A DNA stretch of 64,000 nucleotides from positions 189,367,619 through 189,431,618 of the forward strand of contig NC_081410.1 of the NCBI RefSeq assembly GCF_030272615.1, written 5' to 3'. Positions 43,730 through 53,639 of this stretch are shown here, piece by piece. The DNA is from Cryptomeria japonica (taxonomy: Eukaryota; Streptophyta; Pinopsida; Cupressales; Cupressaceae). The position numbers and the translations under genes were made by a program. The notes under the pieces are model-generated. The model did not search any database and had not been told where the DNA came from. It saw nothing but the letters and a program-made list of their open reading frames with translations. Within the stretch, counting starts at the first letter, position 1. Each line of letters begins with the position of its first letter.

Positions 43730-46180
43730 TAATAGAGGATGACTGAGAAGATGATAATAATGATGTAGATGAAGAGGGGGGTGATATTTTCATTGAGGAT
43801 GACAAGAAGCTACTAGATCTTTGGCTTCAAGCTTCTTCTAGGCACAAGGACGATGGGTCTATTGGGAGGAGTTTGTGGAATAAGGCAAGAGGTAGAGGTT
43901 GTTTTAAAAGCTTAGTTTCTTAGGGCTGCATTTTGGAGTTTGTAGAGGATGGTTTTTAGCTTGCTGACTAGTCTCTCTTTGATTGTCCAACATCATTTTG
44001 ACTATTTTGTAGGGCCCTTATTTGTTGCCAAAAAAATAAAAATTGATATGGTAGGGTTCAAGAAAGTATTAAAACTTGGTTTCCTTCTTTCATTTCACAA
44101 ACCTACTAATGGTGCTAATAATGAATTTGAACATCATGTTGGGACCCCTAAGAACACTAATGGTATTTCTAAGGTTGTGTTTGACATCTATGTGTAGTAG
44201 TTGCATATGAATGGGAATGGTGTCCTTTTTATCCCTTAAATGCTTAGTGAATTTTTTGTTGTAGCATTCTAAGTATGTTTTATTTGAGAAAGCTAGATAC
44301 CATTGTCTTGGCTCAAAGTGTAAGGTGTCAAAGAGTGGTTGACAACATTAGGGTCCTTGACATGGCTTCCTCTTATGGTTTTGGTGTGGGGACTAACAAA
44401 TTTGGGTCCACCATTTTTGGTGAAGGGAATAAAATTCCAGAAGTTGATCAAGGTAAGTGTTGTTTAAACTTGTCTTTGTCTTGCATTCTAGTTCTTGTTT
44501 TGGATAACTAGGACATCCATCTTGGGGTCCTTAATTTTGTAGCTTAAAGATCCTCCATAAGACCAAGATATTTTCTTGTTGGAAATTTTCTAGGATCTAT
44601 ACCTAACATAGATGTTGTTAGAAGATGGGCTTATAGAAAATAGAAACAACTTGGCTAATTAAGATTTGTACTATGGCTAATTGTTTTTCTTGTTTTATTT
44701 TTCTAATCATGAGGATTATGTCATGCCCCTTTTGGGAGGTCCTCAGTTTTTGGGTAATGTGGGGCTCTTCTAAGAACATGGATATTGGGTTTTGATCTTG
44801 TAGAGAACATCATATGGTCCTTGCTTGGGTTAGGCATTTGGATTTGCCATTAGAGTTTTGGGAAGATGAAGTGATGATTGGAATAGCTAAATCATTTGAT
44901 TATCTCATAGCTTTTGATGTAGTGATCAAATCTAACAAGCACCTAATTTAAGGAAAATTCTACACAAACATTGAATTGGATAAGGATCTTCCTTTGCTTG
45001 TCACCTTATCATCAAAATATGGCAATTGGTTGCAATGGATTGTGCACAACGAATTTTTTGTTGTTTGCATGAAGTGGAACAATTTTGGCTACTTAGCTAG
45101 AAATTGTCTATTCAATAGGATGAATGAAAAGGTTAAGAAAAAGAAGGGAAAAAATGAGCTAAGTTTACTTCAAGCAAAGGAGGGAATGATTGCCTCATAT
45201 TAGTTGAAGGATAAAGTAGTAAGCCCCAAATTGGAAAATAAATAAGTGTTCAAGTTACTAAAAGAGGCTGACATTAGTATTGACAGAGTTCAATCCTTAA
45301 CATGGGGAGGTTGGCCCTTCTAAATATAGGGCTTGGCCTAGAGAAGGTAAGTTAAGCATTAATCTCTATCTTGTTTCTGAGACCTAAGGTAGAGAGACTC
45401 GGGTTTTGAGAATTTTAGAACAAGTTTGTAGGAAGGGGGCAGGTACTTGTGATGGTTCGGGCATGCCATTCTTGGTAGAAGGAGCTATTGACCCCATTAG
45501 GAATGATTGACCTTCATTTAACCCTCCATCATCATGTGAGGAGAAAAGAAAATTGGAAGAATTAGACCTTGGAGTATATAAGCAAATAAGGGACTCTAAT
45601 AAGAACAAAGATATTGAAGAAGGCAAACTAGTTCTTTGTTCTTTGTAACATTTTGTGTAGTTTAGGTTGCATCCTCCCCCATTAGATATAAAGCAAATTA
45701 GAGATTGTTCCTATGCGAGAGTAATGATTTCTTGATTTAGGGGTAAAAGTTAAGAAAATGGAGATATATGTGATTTAGGGGTAAAAGTTAAGAAAATGGA
45801 GATATATGTGATTTAGGGGTAAAAGTTAAGAAAATGGAGATATAATAGTAATGAAATCCATTCCAAACAATGATTTGTAGAGGGAAGGGAGGATATTGTG
45901 GAGCTTCATGACTTCAAGTAGCTTGTCAAGAAGTAAAATTGGAGGTTTCATGGTTTCTTGAGTGTTGTTTGTTCTACTCTCATAGATATTAGTCTCAACA
46001 ATACACAGTTGTTAGTTTAGTGTTTTGGTTGTTTTCTCAGCCTTGGTGTTTTGTACATGGATGTCTTTGTTTATAATTTTTGTGTAGTTAAATGGGCTCT
46101 AATGTTAAGTCTTTTCTAGTCTTTGTTCAAGGGTTTGGGTCATTTCAAAAGCCCACCTTTACCATTTAAAAAAGGCAAAA
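43730..46180 (+). pseudogene. LINE-type ORF1 relic (DUF4283, degraded knuckle)
   Basis: Plant LINE ORF1 proteins bind element RNA. Across several frames the relic shows FLGSIPNIDVVRRWA near 44590, GGPQFLG near 44740, and then WVRHLDLPLEFWEDEVMIGI, AFDVVIKSNKHLI and LDKDLPLLVTLSSKYGNWLQ (44830-45040). The knuckle region VHNEFFVVCMKWNNFGYLARNC (45040-45115) keeps the first and last cysteines, but the second Cys and the His are replaced. This matches the DUF4283-CCHC architecture seen intact at 53837-55126. No reverse transcriptase follows. The 3' part (about 46020-46178) ends CAAGGGTTTGGGTCATTTC...ATTTAAAAAAGGCAAAA, comparable to the 3' end of the insertion at 55351. Confidence 0.7.
45734..45847. 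repeat. 38-bp tandem repeat, three units
   Basis: GATTTAGGGGTAAAAGTTAAG starts at 45734, 45772 and 45810, followed each time by AAAATGGAGATATA. The three units are essentially identical, so expansion is recent relative to the surrounding LINE relic. Confidence 0.95.
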
Positions 46181-46697
46181 TTAGAGAATTAGCTTAATTA
46201 ATACGAACCTTTATTACAATATATTGAAATTAATGAGCATATTCTATTCAACTTTATTCTTGAAAAAAAAATTGAATTCTTATCTAAGATTTTTAATTTA
46301 TGAGTGAATTGGTTTGTAGAGATCTTAAACCTAATTACAAGAAAACATCAGTCAAAGAGCAGCTATTTATAATAAAAAAATACACAATGAATCAAAGTTC
46401 AAGTGAAGTTACAAATAGAACAGAGAAAAAACCATAGACATAGGGACTAGTTACAATTTCTGTAAAGCTTTTGCAGCATGTGGCTCCACTTTATAGAAAC
46501 TTTTATGTAGCTCAATGAAATCTTGCAGATCCTCTCTTTAGTTCTCACGTTTTCCAGCTTGCCTCCCTTTGTCTTAGTATTGGGTTGGCCTTATCATTTC
46601 TTATCTATAGTCATTAAGAAACTAAAGATACATTTTTTCAACAAAATTTGTGGTTGTTAATTCTTCCGATTTCCTTAAATATATGATGTTTTGTTTT

Positions 46698-46870
46698 GAA
46701 GAATTTGTAGTTGTTAATTGTTAAATTATGATAATTTTAACAATGTGAAATAATGACCATATATTTATATTGTGTTGAAGAATTTGTAGTTGTTAATTGT
46801 TAATTGTTAAATTATGATAATTTTAACAATGTGAAATAACAACTAATTTTAACAATGTGAAATAACAACT
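46698..46870. repeat. 79-bp tandem duplication with nested repeats
   Basis: GAAGAATTTGTAGTTGTTAATTG starts at 46698 and 46777. The second copy has an extra TTAATTG and a repeated AATTTTAACAATGTGAAATAAC segment. Confidence 0.85.
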
Positions 46871-47860
46871 TACCATATATTTATATGTAAAAAACACAAA
46901 GATTATTGATTTTAAAGTTAAAAATAAGGAAAGATTACACATAATTTTTCTCATGTTTTAATTATTATATTTATATTATTGCTTTCCTAATTTGTAAAGT
47001 GGTCACTTCAATGTAAAGTGGTCACTTGAAGTAGGTGGGTTTACAATTTTAGAAATTTGAATTGTAGATTGCATTTAAAAATTTAAAACTATATGGTGTT
47101 GTTTAAATTCAAATTTTTATAATTGGGCAACCTTCTCATCTTTAATTTGCATAAGACATTTTGGAAAAATTGAAATATTTTTGCTACTTTTGTTTTGTTT
47201 TATATTTTGTGTTTCATTTTTTGCTTTTAAAACTATCTAGTATTTTTTCAATTCATTAAATTGAAATATGTACCACAAGGTGCACAAATTTCACCAGCAA
47301 CATTCAGAAAAACAAACATCAATATTTGGGTATTTTTATAAAATTAAAAAATAATTGATTGTTTTTATGAACTATTGGATCATGTATAAAAGGCTATAAA
47401 GATGTTGTTCTTGGATAGATAGTGACCACAAATACTCCACATTTTTCTTAATATCTTACAAATATTTCTTTCATCACAAAATGACACACAAGAATTGATG
47501 TTTGCTATTTTTTCATGAATAGCAAATTTCACCTACAACTATAGTGGAAAATGTACACAAGTAATTCTCACAATCGCATATTACTTCTGTGAAAAATATT
47601 TAAAGGAATGAGTGGTTGTCAATTCATGAAAAAAGTTTAATTTTCTTGTGATAAAATGGATTTATCTATTAAAGGAAAACACATACATGTTGTCCACAAA
47701 AAACGGTGAACAAAATGAGATCATGTTTCAAAAGGAAACAGCCACCATAACAAGAGTTAACATTCAAAAGGATAGAATTTATCTCAAAAGAATAGTTGAA
47801 ACATCATTAAATAAAGACTAATCTACTAAAGCTATAAATCTTGAACACGGTCTTCATCAT
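46871..47860. other. Unassigned AT-rich stretch
   Basis: Nothing recognised. A short direct repeat GTAAAGTGGTCACTT occurs twice near 46996-47030. Confidence 0.4.
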
Positions 47861-48244
47861 TTGGGTTATAGTTTGACTTCCATCAAGAAGTCTTTTTCCG
47901 TCAGCAATAAACTCCCATATAGGGAGCATTATTTTGATTCTCTTGCTCATGTGGCTATGAGTCAAGAACATTTGGTGAAGGATGTGTCATTTTGTTGTGG
48001 TGAGATAGTAAGAGCACAAGGAAACTTTTGTATCTATGAGAGGCACATCCACATTATTGAGAGAACAAAAAAGAGTGTTGGACCATTTCAAGTGGCAACC
48101 ATTACCCAACTAGTGGGTGAGAGAATCATTTGTGGAAGTTTAAGAGAGCCATTAAGTGGAATGAAAATAGTAGCAATTCTATGCTTCCATATGCTAAATG
48201 GAATCTCTAATTTAAAAGTAAGACTAACATATATGCAAATTTAG
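47861..48244 (+). CDS. Hypothetical ORF, 127 codons, doubtful
   Basis: An open frame beginning MGYSLTSIKKSFSVSNKLPY with mixed, non-repetitive composition, including IVRAQGNFCIYERHIHIIER and QVATITQLVGERIICGSLRE. I recognise no family. Its last codons and stop lie inside a 43-bp tandem duplication, so the C-terminus is probably not ancestral. It could be a fragment of an older, longer gene, since a shorter homologous-looking frame was not found around it. Confidence 0.2.
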   Translation: MGYSLTSIKKSFSVSNKLPYREHYFDSLAHVAMSQEHLVKDVSFCCGEIVRAQGNFCIYERHIHIIERTKKSVGPFQVATITQLVGERIICGSLREPLSGMKIVAILCFHMLNGISNLKVRLTYMQI

Positions 48245-48301
48245 TTAGAAATTTAGCCAAGTAAGACTAACATATATGCAAATTTAGTTAGAAATTTAGC
48301 C
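48217..48301. repeat. 43-bp tandem duplication
   Basis: AGTAAGACTAACATATATGC starts at 48217 and 48260, each followed by AAATTTAGTTAGAAATTTAGCC. The copies are nearly identical. Confidence 0.95.
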
Positions 48302-48617
48302 CCATCGCCTAGGAGAACATTATGTAGGTGAAGGGCTCTACTTGAAAAAGCCTGCTGAAATAATAAATACGTGCCAAAATAATATGCACATGATGCATAA
48401 CAAAAGCACATGTTTGACCATCTCAAATTGTCCACAAAAAGGTTATGTGTGGTTTGAAACATCAAAATCAATTAATTATTTTCCATAAAAAGGCCTTGGT
48501 AAATAAGTCATTAGGTGAACTAAGCAATCTTTGGTTCAATAATAGCTTGCTAGATAATATAAAATACTTGTTCTATACATAAGATGGAAGCACTTCTTCT
48601 CGACACAAGGTATTAGA

Positions 48618-49609
48618 TGTAATGTCCCCTTTTGTAAAATGCCCTAGTTTTCCCTAGATTACAATTCTCAACCAATAAGGGGGGTTAGAGAGTGAATACC
48701 TTTATCTCTTGAATAGAAAAACCTAGAGTATTGCCTTGTCTTAATAATTTGCAGATTTGATCTTTCCTTTTATGCTCTCTTCTTCAAGGACTATTTGATA
48801 TCCATTACCAATTCATAGATATAGACATCGAGCCATTTACACAATCACTATGAATATCTAAACCTATTGAAACATAACCTATTCATTTTGTATTTGTGTT
48901 TATTATATTATGGATATTTAAATTCTTCATATTGTTATATTATGTATTGATATTCATCGTAAAAATATATATAGATGTTTGCATATTAAAATTGTTCTAA
49001 TCATTTCACATGAGCATGGAACTTCATTACATATTCATACCACTTCTTGTTGTTGCTTATTGAATAACCTACCTATAATATTGGTGTACTCCTTGTGGTT
49101 TCTTCATTAATGGAATCCTCATGCATACCACCACCAAGGACAAGGTTGTTACTGCCTGTAACTTAATAGCAATTCTGATCTGATTTGATCAATGGTGTTC
49201 TCATTGGATGCTTTGATTCCTTTCCTTTATATCTCTCAATGTGAGGGAGGGGTCACACCTCTTCATCATGTATGCCCTTTGGTAAGAGACACGCCATTTC
49301 ACCATTAGCACCCTTTGAAGGAGTTCTACTCTTCATTATTTTTGCCCTTTGAAAGGGGCACAACCTTTTACAATCAAATATGCACTTCTTATTTTAAATC
49401 TGATTTGCAATTTTGATTCTCAAATTATCCCTTTGAAACGAGGTTCTCTTCTCCCTTTTATATCTCATGTTTGAGGGAGTCACAACTTTTCATTTAATGT
49501 CTTTTGACCATTCATTAACTTAATTAAATTTAATTATACTTGTATATTTTAATTTTAATTTATTAGAATTATTTACCATTAACTAGTATTTCAAAGTGGG
49601 GACATTACA
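48618..49609. mobile_element. Solo-LTR-like insertion (992 bp)
   Basis: It starts TGTAATGTCCCC and ends GGGGACATTACA, a perfect 12-bp inverted repeat, and is flanked on both sides by TTAGA (48613-48617 and 49610-49614). TG...CA ends with a 5-bp target duplication fit a solo LTR left by recombination between two LTRs. The interior is non-coding, with partial repeats of CCCTTTG(A/G)AAGGGGCACAACC-type phrases. A small non-autonomous DNA transposon with 12-bp TIRs is the alternative. I favour the solo LTR because of the TG/CA ends and 5-bp duplication. Confidence 0.85.
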
Positions 49610-49707
49610 TTAGAAGAGAACCTTGTATTAATTTTTTTGAATCATTGATGTATTGCAAGTAGGGTTACTACTCCCAACTCACATTTAGTGGAGTAACAAG
49701 TGTTTTG

Positions 49708-52204
49708 TGTTAGAGCGAAAAGGTAATTACCTAGGTAATTAATTGATTATTAGGTCCTTTTTACACTAGCATATATAAGCTTATTTTTGTCATGCAGTTT
49801 TTTGTTCAAGTTATAAGATTAGGACATCATGTCATGATCTAATTTAATCCCCAGTTAGGCTTTCATTGTATTGTATCGATTATTATTTATGCCTTTTCTT
49901 GCATCAATAGAGCTCAGGCTATTATTAAAATTCTATTGCTTTTTTCGTTCTTGAGATTTTTGTGAGTTGTAGGGTTGAAGATTCAACTCCAATATTGTGT
50001 CAGATCTTTAGATCTGTGATTCTCTACCCTTTTTTCCATAGATTTGATCTTGAATATTCATATGACACATCTTGTAGCAAAACAAACATCACAATTGTGT
50101 TATAAAGACATCAAAACCTCTTTTTTCTTATAAGGTATGATAAGATACGAGTCAAAAACTAATTGAATTCTTTTTTGAAGTTTCAAATATTATGCTAGAA
50201 AAACCTAGTCATATGGAATCCATATAGTTGTATGACCACCTCAATTCTCAGGCCATTATTTTGTGAGTTTATCTTAATTTTTTAGTTGCCTTAATTTTCA
50301 TACTTTCTTGATTTTCACTTCTAATTTTCATACCTAGAAGGTACAACTGTATATATTATTGGTCTTTTAATATTTAAAATAATTTTATTTTATTTTATTT
50401 TGTGTGCTAGCCCCCATGGTCTAGGTCATTGGTCACATGGACGACTAGGACCTTGTTTGTAACATGCGAAAAAATCTCAACTTTTACTCACATGGGTGAG
50501 TAGGTTCCTATATAGGACTTATTTTTTGCTTTGAGGCCTAAAAGAGCATTTTTACGAATTTTTTTATCTTTTATATATAGAGTTTGATTTTTTTATAAAT
50601 TAGATATTATTGAAAAGTTGGTTCCAAGAAATTTCTAGTGATATTTTTATTAGACTTTTCTCTTGGTACAATTTATCACCTATTGAAGTTAGATATTTAT
50701 TCTTGAATCTCAAGCTCAACTATTTTCTTAGATCTCTGATTTTTGTGATACTTACAATGTTGGAAAAGTAATTCAAAGCTCTTCATAATTTTATATGAAC
50801 TATTTCTAGAACCTATAGTACCTTTTATTTAGTTTGTCATTATTTCACATTTTGGTTGATTAATTAGTTATTTTGGCACTTAGAAAACTTTTGTTTATAT
50901 GAGATGATTTCATTTTAGTTAATCTATATGCATTTCACAATATAATCCTTCTTAGTCACTATAAACATCTATTGAATGCATCTTCATTTATAAACATATT
51001 GAGATTAAGTGTTACATATTGTACATCTTTTAGATATCTTGTATATTATATTGTGCCTTTTTTGTACTCATTGCTTTATAAAGTGTTATGGTGGGTTTGT
51101 TGTGTGCACTTTATTATATGCAATTAGTCTTGTCTTCCTTCATACATGTGCTTTATTTTGTAACACGTTTTTTTAGTTGTAGGTACTATCTTGTGTATGT
51201 TTTGACGTTGTTAGCATTATGGGGACGTCATGCTATTGGTGCTAATGCTTCCTTGGTTTCAATGTGGAGTGACCTTTGTATCTGGTTTTTGTTGCAATAT
51301 GCTAGGCAAATGTGGTGGTTGGTTTTCCATGGATTTTGGTGAGACTAGACGTATACCATATAAAGATTCTTATGTTGTTGTTTGTGGAGGCAACCTTCCA
51401 ATCTTAGTTGATCAACATTCTTGAGACTATTGGCACCTACATTTTTAACGTGCAGTATACTTTGTGTTGATTGAGAAGTGTCATTGGGGTCACTCATGTA
51501 GATTTGTCTTCATGGTCCCAATCATCATCTTGTTTTAAAGGATATTATTTAGTTTCAATACTATAATAGTCATTTTTAAGTAGTTGTTTGCACCTTATTC
51601 ATGTTTCAATGGTGTTCCTCCTATTCTTCTTCATGTTTCTATTCCTTTTGGGAGATTGTTTTGAAGGCTTCTTAGTCCTTTGTAGGTTTTCTTTTCTATT
51701 CAAATGGATACCTATTGTATCTGTAATGGAATTAGTTTGTGGGGGCTCGTTTTCACTTTTTCATGTTTTTCTTTCTTTTGGAGAGGAGATGTCCATGAGT
51801 TTTTCTCCTTTTCTCTAATTACGATAGTTTTTCATTTGTACATGGATGTCTCATCAAACCTAGTTATCAAGACCCTTTTTTTATGCATATGCCATTATAG
51901 GTTTTAACTTCTTGCAAAGTTGCACTTAAGAAGGGTGCTAGAGTAAAAACGTATTTACCTTTAAAATAATTTATTGAGTATTAAGTCCCTTTTTATACTA
52001 GCATACTTAAGATTACCTAGGACATGCTTTTTTTGTCAAGGGTAACTCATTATATTATATGGATCATTGTTCACGCTTTTCTCACATCAAAAGGTTCAAA
52101 CTACTATAAAAATTTGATCTCTCTTTTCATCCTCTCCTTTTGTAGAAGGTGTTTGATTGTGAGTGAAATTTGGAAGTTGTAAAGTTGAGGAATCAATCCC
52201 AACA
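49708..52204 (+). mobile_element. Old, coding-less LTR element (possible)
   Basis: Two related blocks, 49708-49993 and 51936-52204, start TGTTAGAGCGAAAAGG and TGCTAGAGTAAAAACG. They share the order TTACCT, ATTATTAGGTCC(T)TTTTACACTAGCATA, a CTTTTC(T)CATCAA segment and GTTGAAGATTCAACTCC/GTTGAGGAATCAATCCC. After the first, TTGTGTCAGATC resembles a tRNA-Met primer site. The ~1.9 kb between them has only short, hydrophobic ORFs and no gag or pol. LTR similarity is clearly low, so this is an ancient, non-coding element or chance-like pairing of two related fragments. Confidence 0.45.
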
Positions 52205-52232
52205 TTTTTTGTGTTGTACATGTTCTCTTTTA

Positions 52233-52470
52233 GCTGCATGGTGGCCTATATAAGAGTTTTAGGTGTTCATGTTGTAAGATAACTTGTATGGTTCATGTCG
52301 TCGTTGTCCATAGCTACATGCTTCCTTGTAGTTTTGCAAACGTTTTGAATGCTGCATGGTGGCCTATATAAGAGTTTTAGGTGTTCATGTTGTAAGATAA
52401 CTTGTATGGTTCATGTCGTCGTTGTCCATAGCTACATGCTTCCTTGTAGTTTTGCAAACGTTTTGAATGC
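52233..52470. repeat. 118-bp tandem duplication, apparently perfect
   Basis: GCTGCATGGTGGCCTATATA starts at 52233 and again at 52351, and the two copies read the same through TTTTGCAAACGTTTTGAAT. The unit carries CCTATATAAGAG, a TATA-like site, in each copy. Confidence 0.95.
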
Positions 52471-52479
52471 TTGCAAGCC

Positions 52480-53625
52480 ATCCTAAAATAGTGTCTAGAG
52501 TTCTCTAAGTGATATGAGACCCTATCAAGCTTCAATTAGTATTGGAAGTAGTACTTAAAAGGGCTTTATTTTGATGGATTTAGTTGTGTGGAGCAATGCT
52601 ATTATTTGTAGTAGTGTTTGAGATTAGCTAAATGACTAAGGAGATATTGTTGAGTGCCATTGGATGGAGCACCAAGCTTGACACTTGGTAGATGGTTTTT
52701 GAGGTAGAGAATGTTTGTTGAACATACACAAAGACTGAGAGTAGGGGGATGAATCAGTCTTGAACAAAACTTAAACTCCTAGCACAATTCAAATTCAATA
52801 TCCTTAATATGAACAATAGCAATGGAAGATTAAACAATGAACACTAATGCACAAGAGAACATTGAATTTATGTGGAAAAACCAAGAAGGGAAAAAACATA
52901 GTGAGAGCAATCTCACAAAATATGAAGCACACTACTTCTAAAAAGGACTTGCTACTAAGGCACACTATCTTAAGGAAAGATACAAAAGGACTTGTCAAAG
53001 AGATTCACAATCTCAGAGCAAGATCCATGAATAAATGATTTACAATGCATAAGCCTTTAACATCACAACCTTTGTCAGTCTCCTTAGAATGTAAGTGCTC
53101 TTAACATGTTGCCTCAAGCAACCGTTGAACAATTCAACTCCAAAATTTTTACTACTCTTACTACCTTAGCCTTACATATTTCACAATATACACCAATCTA
53201 GATTGATTTGATCTTCTATATATGTCCTCCACAAACAAAGTGAACATTAATTAGGTCGGTCATAATAGGAGACAAGCAATGACCCTAATAAGTCGGCCTC
53301 AAAAACATGATTTTGGTGAAAGCGGTACAAACTAGGAGATAGGGTGGACTTAAAACAACTTAATACATCTTCCAATGCAACCCCAAATATCACACATGTT
53401 GGTGCACAAACCCTAAAGTCAACAACAAGGTAAGGTGTAGCCCTTAACTAGTTGGCCTGAAAACACATCTTCCAAATGGAACTACTCAACGCGGATCACC
53501 ACAAGACATAGTAGGGGCCAAATACAACTCAACACAACCTTCAATGCTAGCACAAGTACACAAAGACAATGCAAGCAAAAGAACAAGCTCTGACAACCAA
53601 TTAATTGTAAATCATTGTGAAAACT
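52480..53625. other. Unassigned; possible minus-strand LTR element fragment
   Basis: TGTTGAACATACACAAAGAC then GGGGGATGAATCAGTC near 52707-52760 resembles sequence often found at plant LTR-element ends. GCTCTGACAACCA near 53590 reads on the minus strand as TGGTTGTCAGAGC, similar to a tRNA-Met primer site. No LTR pair or coding region could be established. Confidence 0.25.
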
Positions 53626-53639
53626 AACTCTAGGTACAA
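53626..53639 (+). other. Target site duplication, left, of the LINE insertion
   Basis: AACTCTAGGTACAA is repeated perfectly at 55352-55365. A 14-bp duplication is typical of target-primed reverse transcription by LINE machinery. Confidence 0.93.

Noticed and set aside
51088-51907. Hydrophobic plus-strand ORFs of 64-84 codons
   Set aside because: They overlap in different frames in T-rich sequence between two LTR-like blocks and resemble no membrane protein family.
53588-53605. Minus-strand primer-site-like TGGTTGTCAGAGC
   Set aside because: It has a mismatch in the core, and no matching LTR could be placed next to it; it is kept only as a remark.
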